Origin: Sordariomycetes sp. S80-01Y
Lineage: Eukaryota > Ascomycota > Sordariomycetes
Direction of reading: 5' to 3'
Assembly: GCA_037042185.1 (NCBI GenBank)
Contig: JAXQJY010000027.1
Coordinates: forward strand, 1,054,001-1,118,000
Length of the DNA stretch: 64,000 bases
Positions within the stretch are counted from its first letter, which is position 1. The number at the start of each line of letters is the position of its first letter. This document shows positions 1-11,243 of this stretch, piece after piece. The position numbers and the translations under genes were made by a program. Under the pieces are notes generated by a model. The model ran no database searches. It saw only the letters and a list, made by a program, of their open reading frames with translations, and was not told the origin of the DNA.

Positions 1-1183
1 CCTTTCCAGGGGTAGATGATCAGCGTACCTTATGTCGGTAATGTCTCTCCTTCGCAAGTCGCTGCCGCTTTCCAACAAGCTTAAAACTCGGACCACTTCC
101 AAAGCACAATAACCTCTGCACTAGGGGCGGCGAGCTCATCCTCCGTCCTGCACTGCTACGGAACGATGCACGCTTGGAGACTTCACCAGCGCAGCGGTGG
201 CGCGAAGCTGCACAGTGACGAGTTGCGGCAAATCTCTGCAAAGTTGATCTGGCCCTGGACCGACTGAAGGCTCACATAAAACTTAATGAATAGATGAGGC
301 AGGTAAACGGCCGAAGGCACAAGTGGCACGTGAGGAAGCGTAGGGAACACCTTGACCCCAATATGCTACGCCGTTCGCATCTCCGTTGTGAATCGTACGT
401 CACCCATCCAGGTCGAGCATGAGTTGACTTAGACTGCTCCCTGGCTCACCATCCGAGTTTGCAACTCGTAGGGGATTAATATCTGGAAAATCGTTCGTTA
501 TATAAGGACGCGCCTCTATTCCAAATACTTCCTTGCCCTGTTGCCTAGGCCCACTTCAGCCTGATGTCTGCGCCGCAAAGTCGAAGCATGACCGCAGCAC
601 ATAAAAACTTGGCAAACGCATCACAAACGATGCTCTCCACGAGAAACGCCTGGCGACATATCCATCGCAACGCCGACAGGTTGAGGCACACTGTGCCCAT
701 CCCCGGCTCGGGGCTTGATCCCAGGCACCCCGATGCACTCGGTATGGGGCTCGTAAGATTATAAGCCACAGCGATGAACGCATTGGCATTGCATTGGCTC
801 TCATAGGCAGGTCTTTAAGCATCTTACTGTCGTCAGTATTTGAAATGCCTTCATCCAGCCGCTTCCTCCTAAGGCTGAAAGTGACTGCTTGTGTGGTTCT
901 TGTCCGCGTACTGCGCCCCGGACGGGGCTTACATGCTTACGGGGACTCTGAAGGGGGTAGCTCTGGGACCTTGGCTTGACGATATTTCAAATTCCTACAT
1001 GAGAATGGCAGAATATTTCAAATATTGCAGAGAGAGTTGAGAGCGCTGACGAAGTATATAAGCGTGTGGTGATTCCAAACGTCTTCTGGAATATCAGCGA
1101 TCACCACAATTAGCAATCATCCAGCCCAACATCACTAAGCCCTGACTGTGCCGCTCATTTCGAGATCTCACCCTTCTCAAACC
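1..1183. other. Gene-free left edge and upstream region of the peroxygenase gene
   Basis: No open frame here reads like a protein on either strand. The stretch ends in the probable promoter of the peroxygenase gene. Two copies of an ATATTTCAAAT motif lie about 30 bases apart (near 981 and 1012), shortly before the TATA box. Nothing else is supported. Confidence 0.5.
1055..1062 (+). promoter_or_regulatory. TATA box of the peroxygenase gene
   Basis: TATATAAG lies about 120 bases before the ATG at 1184, the spacing expected for a fungal gene with a 5' leader of roughly 90 bases. The downstream leader is C/A-rich, as is common before fungal start codons. Confidence 0.5.
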
Positions 1184-2000
1184 ATGGTGTCTATACGGGT
1201 TGCGCTGAGCCTCCTTGTGGCAGCTGCGAGTGCTCTGCCTGGCATGGACATATCGAAGGAACATGACTGGCAACCACCCAAGGACAGCGACTCTCGCTCG
1301 CCTTGCCCTATGCTGAACACCATGGCCAACCATGGGTATCTGTAAGGCTCCATTAGACACACCTCGACCATCCAGGAACTGACTATTACTCTTGGTTAGT
1401 CCTCGTCACGGCCGCGGCGTTTCCGTGGCCGACATTGGCCTCGCCCTGAAGCGCGGCATCAACTTCAATGTCAACGACGGCGAGGGCGCCGCTCAGATGT
1501 TCTACACCAAACTCAATAACGCCACACGACTAGATCTCGAAGACCTCAACGCGCACAACCTCACCGAGCACGACGCAAGCCTGACCCGTGCTGACTTCCG
1601 CGAGCCCGGTGCCGACAGCTTGCATGTGAACTACCTCCGTCTGAACGACATGCTCCTTGACACCGGCACGGACAAGTACCTCTCGCCCGCGTCCCTCGCC
1701 AAGAGCCGGGCGAGGGTCGAGCAGATCCAGCCGATACCTCAGGACTTTGCCAACCAGGTTCTAGGAGAGGCTGGCTTTTTATTGCAGACTATGAGCGAGG
1801 AAGAGCTGCCCCAGGGACTGGATGCGGACTACAGCGGTGTCAGGGCGCCCAAGGAGCGAGTTGCTGCTTGGATGGCCCTGGAGAGACTGCCGTACGAGTT
1901 CGGTTGGCACAAGCCTTGCAAAGAGTTCAGGACTGCGCAAACAGGAGGCTTGGCGGGAGCCGTGGGCGCAGAGCTGGCCGCGTTGGCTGGCTCTGCGTAG
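1184..2000 (+). CDS. Secreted heme-thiolate peroxidase (chloroperoxidase / unspecific peroxygenase family)
   Basis: Exons are 1184-1341 and 1400-2000, giving 252 aa; the 58-nt intron (GTAAGG..TTAG) restores a perfect family match across the junction. Residues 1-19 look like a signal peptide. The proximal heme ligand motif P-C-P is at 40-42 (Cys41), followed by the typical N-H-G-[FY]-L-P-R stretch spanning the junction. The distal E-H-D-x-S motif is at 109-113. Family members are extracellular heme-thiolate enzymes that use hydrogen peroxide to halogenate or to insert oxygen into organic substrates. The length matches the short peroxygenase group. The substrate cannot be told from sequence. 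The gene stands alone, with gene-poor DNA on both sides. Confidence 0.9.
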
Positions 2001-2456
2001 GACATGCCGCCACTCCTGATCACACAGCTTCACTCAATATTTCTCAGTATGTCCTCTAGAAAATACCGGAGCTACATATCGCTACTAGATTTTGATAACT
2101 TAGATAGACTCACATGCTCCTAACGTCAATTCTATATCGTCAGTCCAATTGCCGATCATTGATCAACGGCACATGCAGCATGCGCTGATCAACGTGACAT
2201 GTGGACGACTAACAAAGAGGTGATCAGCGCCAACGCAAGCGTATATACGCAACTGCCGCGTCGGCAATGATAAACGTCACTACAGATCTAACAGTCGCCC
2301 GCCGGTATGACCATTCCCTATGGCTACGTCAGGGGAGCCAGCCCTCGGACGTTCCAAGATGAACGATTCGGGCGCAGGCGTGTTGCTATCAATTTGCCAG
2401 CGCAAACATTTGCCAAGCCCCCCTGACATGGCTTAGCCGAGGATTCGCTCGATTCG
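2001..2456. other. Intergenic, no gene seen
   Basis: No coding potential was seen. Three TGATCA-type palindromes occur near 2160, 2186 and 2221, and a GTATATACGC palindrome at about 2241. They could be promoter elements of the next, doubtful gene. Confidence 0.4.
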
Positions 2457-3420
2457 ATGCTGCAGCTTCTCGGGTGTGGAGCTCAACACCAACTGGAGCG
2501 GTGGCGGCTCTTTTGGCAAACCATTGAATCAGCCCCAGAGCCACTACAACCTTCAGAAGTCGCGATAGGATCAGCATCACCACTCACGACGTGCTGGGGT
2601 TGGACCATTCTCCGTACCTCCTACGACGACGATGAAGCGTGTAACCAGGCTGTCGCTGCTATTCAGAGACTAGATTCAGTTCGCCTTGAAGACGAGTACC
2701 GTGATAGCAGGACACATGGGGAGCCGAATAATGATACCATGGAAGCTGCCGAGGAGAAAATATCCCAAGGTCGGAATCCCCTAGAATGGGTATCGCAGGC
2801 TTGGGGCGCGATGGTCGGACGGGCTCAAGGTGCTCTGCCTGGACAATCACTCATGCCCGATTTTATTATAACCCACGGATCGGTACGTCGTTACCATGTG
2901 ACTATCGTTCAGGACAGCCTGGCCCTAGACAGGGCCGACGTAACAAAGGCTTGGGAGTATGTCCACGCACTGGACCTCGAGGAACGAGAGCGCGGCGCCC
3001 GCGGCGCACTCTTATTTACCTCGACCAAGAGTCAATCCATCTACTAAGCAAGCACGAGGCCAAGGAGAGCTGGCGAGTATGGACCCTGGTACCCGAAGCA
3101 AGACTGCGTGGGAGTACTGGGTAAAGGCCGTCTGGACTGAATGCGAGACAACAGAGGACGACGAGGAAACGGATCGGGTGATGGAAATTCTCCAGGGAAG
3201 AACGCTGATAAGGCTTTACTACATTTTCGCCTCATTCATGAGTCTCTGCTCTGGGGGCTTAGATGAAATGAGCATCGAGGGGCGTGATCGTGAGCGGTCT
3301 GATCGTGAGCGCCTCGTAGGGCCGGGCAGAGAGTGGGAGATCTGTGGCCAAGAGTCTTGGGCTAATCTGAGAGAGCCTTGGCTGCGCGAGCTGTATGGAG
3401 AGAGGGTCCGAGCAAGGTAG
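2457..3420 (+). pseudogene. Possible decayed fungal hypothetical gene, split over three frames
   Basis: An ATG at 2457 opens a 196-codon frame containing GWTILRTSYDDDEACNQ, a pattern I recall from a widespread Pezizomycotina family of unknown function. Near 3010 the likeness moves to another frame (I-Y-L-D-Q-E-S ... E-S-W-R-V-W). After about 3085 it moves to a third (W-E-Y-W-V-K-A-V-W ... to the stop at 3420). No GT..AG intron of normal length joins these frames; the only well-placed candidates are 30-50 nt and would use an arginine-rich, non-protein-like frame. I therefore infer a frameshifted gene. A real gene with unusual introns, or a chance likeness in the later frames, remains possible. 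No function can be given. Confidence 0.35.
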
Positions 3421-6400
3421 ATTTGCCCCTGATGAGTGTGTGCCCGCTCATTCAACCTGATGTTCGCTCTCCGGGGTCACACATGCCGGACAAGGATTCA
3501 CGAGTAACAGCTTAGGATATTTTTTCTGAAACACCCAAGAGAAATTCACCAGTAAGAGGTAAAAGTAACTTCGTCGCGCCGTGCGCCCCGGACCCAAGGC
3601 GGCTGCCGGGGGCATAGACGGTCACTGATCCGAATTTGTGACCGCGTCCTATAAACATTTGCCCATGCCGAGCACAGAATGACCTCAGTCACCTAGTATA
3701 TAGATATACCATGTATATAGGGCTTCGTGAGGTACGCCGGACCAATTCCGGACGGCACTTCGGGGGGGGCTTTTTTCAAAGGGCACGAAGAGGTGCAGCC
3801 GGGTGCATCCAATCTCGAGCCCAAGGACCACGACACAGGTATTAACTTTTCCGTTTCCAGTCCCAGCCCAATAATGTTGGCGTTCGCCTGATGTGTCAAG
3901 ACCAGGGTTCCCCCACGCCGAGCCGTGCTTGATTGACCGATTAGGTATCCTACATATCCTCTGCAGGGTAAGGTGCAGCCGTCTGCATGGCGAACATCCG
4001 CTCACGAGACCTCTTTCAAAATTTGTTCAATTGGACAACTTCAGCTTCGCGACCAATCGACGTTGATGGCAAATTTTTGCCGCTGTGGTGCATTGTTGGT
4101 GATCGGCTCTCGGATGAGCGTCGCGTTGAGAGTTCAAGTAGGAGGGGAGTGTGGAAGCACGGTACATGGCGTCATGGAAAGCTCTGGACAGTATGGAACA
4201 ATTAAATGGTTGACATTCATAATAGAATCGAGGACAGCTGCCGAGGTGGCCGTCATAGCATTTAGCCAGCATGATAAAGGAGAACCATTCCAGCGAGACA
4301 GCTCTATCCGTAGCTCCTTGCTTTGCTAACGGCGTGCCTTAAGTAAACTTAAGTTTGGGCCGGCTTCACATAACGCCTAAAAGGGAACGAATTACGAAGA
4401 CCATGTTTGAAATCAACCCCTCAGTTCAAGTGAACAACGCCAAAGGCTCGAATCGATCGTGGCAGCTGATGAACGCCCCGCGCTGAACCCCTCTTTCAAC
4501 ACCATATCCGCGTATTCGGCACCGCCTTCACTCGCATGCTCTACCTTGAGAAGCTTATTCGCTCAACATCAAAAATCCCTCAGCAGCTCGAAGCGCCAGT
4601 ACACTTTGGAACTCTAAGGGTTGCTATAAATCAATAATGATGGGTGGCGTGTCGGGCATTCGCGCCTTCATGAGCGAGCCCTGGGCCTCACACGGTCTCT
4701 CCCGATCTCCTTTGTCTCGTAGGACACTCATCGCCAGTATATGCGTGAAACACACCATGGGTTTGCGATGGCCAAAATCTTTTTCGCTATCTGTATAAGC
4801 AAGACGTGAGCTTCGCTTTGCCCGTTGATGGCCACGTTGTTGCAGCGAAATGACGCTTTCCCCGATCTCAGCTCAGGTGTAAGATCCGAGATCCAGCAAG
4901 AAAGCTTGTTTCCTGCTCAATTTTGCCGGATTTACCCTGCACTTGGGGGACGAGTGATATTGAGCCCTTGGTGGGCGTGCTGCCCATGGGGAACGGGCTC
5001 GACCGTTCTGGTGGTGTCGGCTGGGTCCACAAGATGATCGTCTGAGTGGTCGACCATGATGACAGCTGCAGAGGCCGTCCGGAAGGGTTAGGCGGGATTT
5101 TAGATGCTCAACGAGACATACCAATCTTTGGGTTATCTGGGTTTACGTTCGGGACAACCCCTCGCCGTCCGCACTGCAACCATTGCAACCAGCTTTCCAC
5201 GCATCTGATATAGGAACAAGCCCCAGCCAGGACTCCTCAAGAAAGTACCCACGGGGTCTGATCCCTTCTATGATGATGTTCGTAATGCCGACATAAGTAC
5301 ATCTTTGTCTTATAGGTCCAAGGATAGAATGGGTACGTCTAGTATGCTAGAGATTGTCCTCGCAATCGCTTCCTGCATCGCACTATGTCTGTGACTGGAT
5401 AGGAAGGCATCTGGAATTGTCGCCCTATGATTTCCAGTACATGGTGAACTTCCGATTCAACTGGACTTGATGTTCCTTATGGATAGGCTACCTTGACTCT
5501 ACGGGTGGCCCCGAGCCTTGCCAGAGCTTTGCGAGATGATGATTTGTGGGGGAGAGCCCACAAGAGCATATTCTCAACTACCTAAGAAGCTCACCATAGC
5601 AGAAATCGAGACGTAGAAGCTTATTTGTGGCCTCAGTACACACATTGAGGAGGCTGTAACGATGCCCAGGAAGTTCTGCCTCACTTGAGCATCATAGAAT
5701 ATCATCACCTACCGACCAAATACGATCCTTGTAAACTTCGTTGTTCGTTCTTGCGTGTATTTCAATTCTTCTTGCCGCGCTACCTCCCATGGCTAGGGAA
5801 TGTATGACACGCTATCCTAGTGCTCTGCGTTGAAGTGGACAAGGTGGGCACCGAGAGTGCTTCGGACTCGGGCGAGCCCGCTCTCGTAGAATATTGTAGT
5901 GTCGAGGAGCAGATCGCCACGTTGCTCGGGTTGTCAGCCCTTGTTCAAGAAGTCACCCCAGTACGTGTCACTATGAAAGAATGACGAGACAGACCAAGAG
6001 CGATGTCTCTGGCATATATGTATACATTTAATTAACCCCTTTGCACCAGTTTCCTCACTACATCTTCGCCGGTATCTCTTCCTCTGGTCTAAATAATACT
6101 TGCGTGGAAGGGTAGAAGCCATTCATAGTGTCTTCGGTCTCTCAAGACAGATACCATCGCCTCGCATATGTCCTTCTGACCACAAGGCCAATCCCCTGCA
6201 TTGTCAGAGGTTCATCAGTGTGGGAGATAAATAGATCAACACATGTAGCTAATAAGTGATTTCACATTTTGTACGTTTTTTTTGTGAGATTGGGGCCAAA
6301 TTTGAGTTTCTTTTTATGAATTCGTTCGTAGGAGGTACTGCCTAATTAAAGGGGTGTGAATGCTGATACTTGACCAGTGGTTTCCCCTTTTTGTACTTTG

Positions 6401-6779
6401 GCTTATGGCTAACAAGGTAGCGACTGTCCTTTTCCTGTGTATTCCTCTTTTCTCTCCTCCACTTTCTTTCTTAATTTTCGATATTTTACCCTTTTTTTGT
6501 TACTGAGAGATCGTCTTTCCACAAAGAAAGTTCCCTCCCTCGGATTTGTGGCATGGGAGAAATTCCCAGCACATTGGGAGCGTGGTCCTCATCGACAGAA
6601 AGAGGTAAACCTAGAGCTCAAGCACTGGCTTGGTTCGTAGATTCCCGTGTTTCTTAGATATGTGTATCCCTTGCCATGATTTTGGCTGCGCAAAATCAGT
6701 CACGTATGCCCCTGACTGTGGGTGGTGTGCCGAGGGTCAGTTGTAGTGGGTCTTGTAGGCGAGCAGAGGACATCATCCT
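3421..6779. other. 3.4-kb gene-free block
   Basis: Short frames exist on both strands (for example 3973-4329 + and 4873-5124 -), but none shows a domain, biased codon use, a plausible intron structure or a recognisable family. No terminal repeats, transposase or reverse-transcriptase motifs were seen. Between 6240 and 6500 the sequence becomes T-rich. It may hold non-coding or heavily decayed DNA. Confidence 0.45.
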
Positions 6780-6992
6780 CTACTCACAGTCGGAGTGGTT
6801 GCCGTAGCATTCATCCCAGCAGTCGTTGCAGATCTTTCGGATAGCGTCAGAATGGTTGTCACAGGTGTGGTGCATGCACTCACACTTGACAACAGCATCA
6901 GCAGGGGCAAGGGAGGATGGCTCGCCAATAAGGTTGCCAGACAGGGTGATGGTGTCCTCGATGAACAGAGTATTGGCGGCGTTGGAAGGCAT
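6780..6992 (-). CDS. Small seven-cysteine acidic protein, function unknown
   Basis: This is a 70-aa single-exon frame with no signal peptide. Cysteines lie at 37, 39, 44, 55, 58, 62 and 69 (C-x-C-x4-C ... C-x2-C-x3-C-x6-C), with five histidines among them at 41, 42, 47 and 66 and nearby acidic residues, suggesting metal binding. Codons are strongly biased to C-ending forms (AAC, GCC, ACC, ATC), as in highly expressed fungal genes. The 95 bases before the ATG form a typical C/A-rich fungal leader, with a CATAAAAG box further up at about 7134-7141. A GTGAGT overlaps the stop, so a spliced longer C-terminus cannot be excluded. I do not recognise the family; metal binding is an inference. Confidence 0.6.
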   Translation of the reverse strand: MPSNAANTLFIEDTITLSGNLIGEPSSLAPADAVVKCECMHHTCDNHSDAIRKICNDCWDECYGNHSDCE

Positions 6993-8361
6993 GTTGTTTT
7001 AGCTTGCTTGTTGAGTTCTCTGAAGATGTTGAAATTGGTTCTCGTTACAAAGGCTGGGCGATTGTGGGTTGGAGTGTGGTGGGTGAGTTTGAGATATGAA
7101 GAGGGAACTGACATCGACCCGAAGGGCTAGAGGCTTTTATGTTGCGGCAGCATCGTGTGTTAGAGAAGCTCGGTTCACTGTTCAATCATGTTCTGGAGCC
7201 GTGCGTGCGGCCATGAACTTGTTCTCCATGTCGAGGCTGAACAATGGCTTCGTCTACCAGTGTCTTCCGAATGAGGCTCAGTCACGCACAGATCCTTCGC
7301 CTCGTTCAAGATCCACAAAGCCATTCCGTCAGCGTTCTGGGAGAGAAGCATTAAAGATGGCTCCTGCGCATTAAGTGACAGTGTTTCATGTCATTGTCTT
7401 GCAGGGGCGCATGTAACTGAGAATGGCTATGTCCTTGAATGACGGTGTGATGATGAAGGTGATATGTCAGGAACATCCAATTGAGAGGTTCGATGGCTTA
7501 AAAGCTTCAATGGTCTGAACAGTGCTGTATGTGCGGCATTTTACTTCTAGAAGAAAAGAAACGAGAAGTTGAATGTCCTTGATAGGCTTTGTTCGAGTGA
7601 CTCGGCGAGGATGCATGTTCTCGGCATCATCACACAATCACGGTGCAACGTTGTGCCCATACACTTGTTCGACCTGGCACACACACTCATCATGGAACTT
7701 CTGGGCGCCTAGCTACCCTATTTTGGTAAGCGAAAGCGAGTCGCAAACATCTGGTCGCGGTCCTGATGGCGTATAAGATGCTCCATATGCTGTTTCTTGC
7801 GGCTCCCCAACGGGCCTTGAGTGACAACTAGAGCAATCACGCCGTGACGAGACCAAGAAAAAAATAGCTTGTTTGTCTCAATGAACAGGGAGTTGATCTT
7901 CGGGACGCCGCTGTATTTTCAAGCCCCTGTGCAATCGGATGCATGATCCCAACTACCCACAACCTGCATCGTCTGATGCATCCTCTTGTTTGACTTGAAC
8001 AACTCAACTGAACTACGTTTATCCCACCAGGCCGTCGAGGAAGAGTACCCAAATGACCTTGCCATGCGTCAAACACCGTGCCTTGCGTGCCAGCTTGGTG
8101 TACTGATAAGGGGTTCAATCAGGCCAAAGGTAGCTGGTCCAAGGATTATCGTCTGACAGAAGCCATGTTGCGACAGGCACGCACCAATATCACGGCCCCA
8201 TGTCTCTTAGTAGCAGGGCTCGGCGATCAAGGGTCGGCCACGCTATCGAACATTGCTTCCGACCCTGTGTCGAATTTCGGTGACTTCGGCAAGAAATCAT
8301 GAGACGCTCGCATTCAAAACTTGATCTAGACTCTAATTGCTCTATAATGTCCGAACGTGAA
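6993..8361. other. Promoter of the small Cys-rich gene, then gene-free DNA
   Basis: The first 150 bases or so hold the leader and a TATA-like CATAAAAG (minus strand) of the small cysteine-rich gene. The rest, up to the 3' end of the membrane-protein gene at 8362, shows no supported gene on either strand. Confidence 0.45.
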
Positions 8362-9626
8362 TCATTTCGCATGGGGCGTAGTCTCCTCCCCGCTGACCAT
8401 GACCGACGTAGTAACCATGATCTTGCTACTCCTTTCAGGGTACACCAGCTCTTCCTGGCTGTCACTGTTCGTCTTGGCCTGCGCACTGGCGCGCGAGTAA
8501 TTGTGCATCTCGACGTCGTTGTCGACCGTGGCACCGGTTTTCGACCGTGAATTGCCAGTGGCTTTGATATAGCCCCCTGCAGTAGGATAATCGTAGGCCC
8601 CTTGGTATTGTGCGCGTCGGCTCGATGAGATGACCTTCGATTCGCGGTAGAGACCGGGTCCGCATCCGATGAGAACGGCTGTTGTCACGAGCGTTAGCTA
8701 TTGCAAGTTGAATTGGCGCAGATGTTGGACATACCAATGGCCGACTCCACGATGCCCCAAAGTGCCAGCCATGACGTCGAGGGCTGCTGGAACTTCCCTC
8801 GCATCGCGTTCTGACCGAGATACGTGGCGCGGATAGTCGACACGGCAATACAGACCCAGCCGAGACAGAAGAGACCGGCGATGCTGAGCTTGCGCTTCCA
8901 TTGCATTTGGAGGTTGCGGATGAGACCGAGGGGCAGCAGCATAACTGTGAGTGTGTTAATCGCACATCCATGACGATGCGTGGGCCAGACGGGAACTTAC
9001 CAAGCAGATCGGTGAAGACGTCGACCGAGTAGGAATACCACAGACTGATGTATGCGGCTCGAGTATCGCGGGGTGTTGCGCACGCTCCTGCTGTGAACCA
9101 GGCGCTCATGCTGGAGCACGACAGCATGGATGAGGTGATTGCACCTGCGAGAGTCTGTTCTGTCAGCATCGCCCTTGATACAGATCTTCTGTATACGTAC
9201 AATGACACAAATGGCAACGACAATCCACCACATGATGAGATACAGCCGCAAGTTGTTCATCAGGCGCTTGTAAAGACTCAACAAGGAGGCCTTCACAAGC
9301 CACAAACAGATCCAAAGACCAGACGTCGTGACAAAGAAAGTCTTCTGGATGTGCAAGCCGTCCGCAGCCATCTTCTCAGGTTCGTACGGCTCTACCAGAC
9401 CCGTCGCGAGGCCCTCCAGCCTGAAGATGACCTCGCCGGCATTGAGGTAGAGACCGGTGATGACAATGAAGACGACGTAGGCGGCCGTTAGCCAACCGTC
9501 CTCCCATCCGAACTTGCGCTGCTTGATGCAGGCCAAGTACATGTGCGCGCCGAAGACAGCAGTCGTGAAGATGCTCATGGCAATACCAGTCCCCATGAGG
9601 GCCGTGACCGTCAGCGTGGAAGACAT
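8362..9626 (-). CDS. Seven-helix integral membrane protein (fungal rhodopsin-fold, PTH11-like without CFEM)
   Basis: Minus-strand exons are 9626-9197, 9144-9001, 8944-8735 and 8678-8362, giving 366 aa; introns are 52-56 nt and all phases agree. Seven hydrophobic segments can be read in order, beginning with LTVTALMGTGIAMS and ending with the segment that spans intron 3. A hydrophilic tail of about 100 residues follows and is presumably cytoplasmic. The N-terminus is short and has no CFEM cysteines. The pattern is that of the large fungal family of rhodopsin-domain integral membrane proteins, a family in which some PTH11-type members act in surface sensing; no ligand is known. Exon 1 could end at 9201 instead of 9197, but only 9197 keeps the frame. 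Confidence 0.82.
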
Positions 9627-11243
9627 GGCGGGCGGTCTCTGGCGTTACTGTCGGCGACTGACTCGTTAACCGTTGATCGGTGCCCTCCGGGCGGGAGCTA
9701 ACAGCTAGGGGCCGTTGGAATGTCACTTTTGTAAGAAGGAAGGCGATTAAACTTTGAAATAGAGTGAAGGGGGTCAAAGAGGACTGTTATACATCCTTCG
9801 CAGACCGGACAGGTTCTGCACATGTTTCGCCATCCTGCTGGATCGCATCCTATTTTGGGAGGCCCGACGAGGCCACGGAGGAGCGCGCGCAGAAGCGGCA
9901 AGTTCCTGCACTGAAGCACAGATAAAAAGAGGCCTAATGGACGCACACGGTTAGAGACCACAAGCAATGTGTGTGGGCCTGACCGGAGCGTTGCGTCTTT
10001 AGCACCTGGCGCTCCAGTAACGAAAGGCCATACCAAGACACTACCACCGCACGGCACGGGGGGCCAGATCCCAGCAATGTTGCGACACTAGCCAGCGAAA
10101 AGGCAGCAGCGTGCAACGAAATTTCTCATCCAGGTGTCGCTCCTCGGGGGGCAACCTGTTGTGAGCGTCCAAGAGTTCAATCAACAAGGGACATGACGAT
10201 CTAGAACTGCGTCAACACGAATTCTCGGCGGCCGGCGAGCTCATCCGAGGGCTGGGATGTGTTAGCTCGCCGAACCCAGGCATGGCCCCGTCGCAAAGAT
10301 GGGCTTTGTCGCGATAGTGACGGGCCTCGCTTCTGACGGACTAAGGGTTCTGCCGCTGTGGGGGGAAAACCAGGATCACGGGTCAGGGGTAGCGGGCTTG
10401 GTACGGCCTGTGTGTTGTTTTCGACGAGGCCAAGGCTGGCGTCGGAAGTGAACCTTGAAGGATGCCCGTTAGCTGCGTCCAGGAGCTGCACGACGAAATG
10501 GCCTCTGCGCAGCCGCCACTCCTTTGCTCCCTCTCTCCTCCTGTTCCGGGCATTAGCTTCGTGCCTCGAGGGAGTACGGCCGAGGTGATCATGCTTACAC
10601 TGGGGCTTTCCGCATGCTGTGCCGCGCCCGTAATGTAATCAACGACAACCCACGATGTCTGATAGCATTCCGGACGTTCAGCCACATCATCACTGCCCAG
10701 AGATGGGGCACCCTCTGTCCACGTTCTTCAGCAACGGGGATCCACGGACTCGGGCTCGGGGCCGGTGACCAACGCGAGGAGCCTGCATCGAACCAGATCT
10801 CCTTGCTGCACGCCAGACCAGCCACGAGGGGGCACAGCCTGTCCGACCAGGCGGGGGCCAAACCCGACTGCCAGGGTCAATCCGCGCAAATCATGAAGCT
10901 TCCCGGTTCGTTGGCATTGTCATCCAATCTTAGCCGTATGATTTTGCTTGGATTTCCCACTCGCAACTCGTGGGCTCCCTCCATTTCGCCTCCCCCCTCC
11001 CCACGATATCCTCAGCGAACTCCGACCAACACGCGGCGGACTTGAGCTATCCGGGCACCGCTAGCAGGGGAAGAAGCAGGTTGGCGGCCGAGCCTGGGTC
11101 CTTTGTGGGGTGTTGGCCGGTTCCGTTCAGCTTCGATAAATATTCCTCGGTGTCAGCCTCCTCTGCGCCTGATCTCCCTATCCTTTCATCGTCCTCCCAT
11201 TTGCTCCCCTCCCTGCACGTGTGTGAAGGGTCCGTGTCTCATC
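9627..11243. other. 1.6-kb intergenic region between divergent genes
   Basis: The stretch lies between the start of the membrane-protein gene (-) and the FAD oxidase gene (+). No coding region is supported. An ATAAATA element at about 11136 lies 100 bases before the oxidase ATG and may be its TATA box. Confidence 0.45.
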
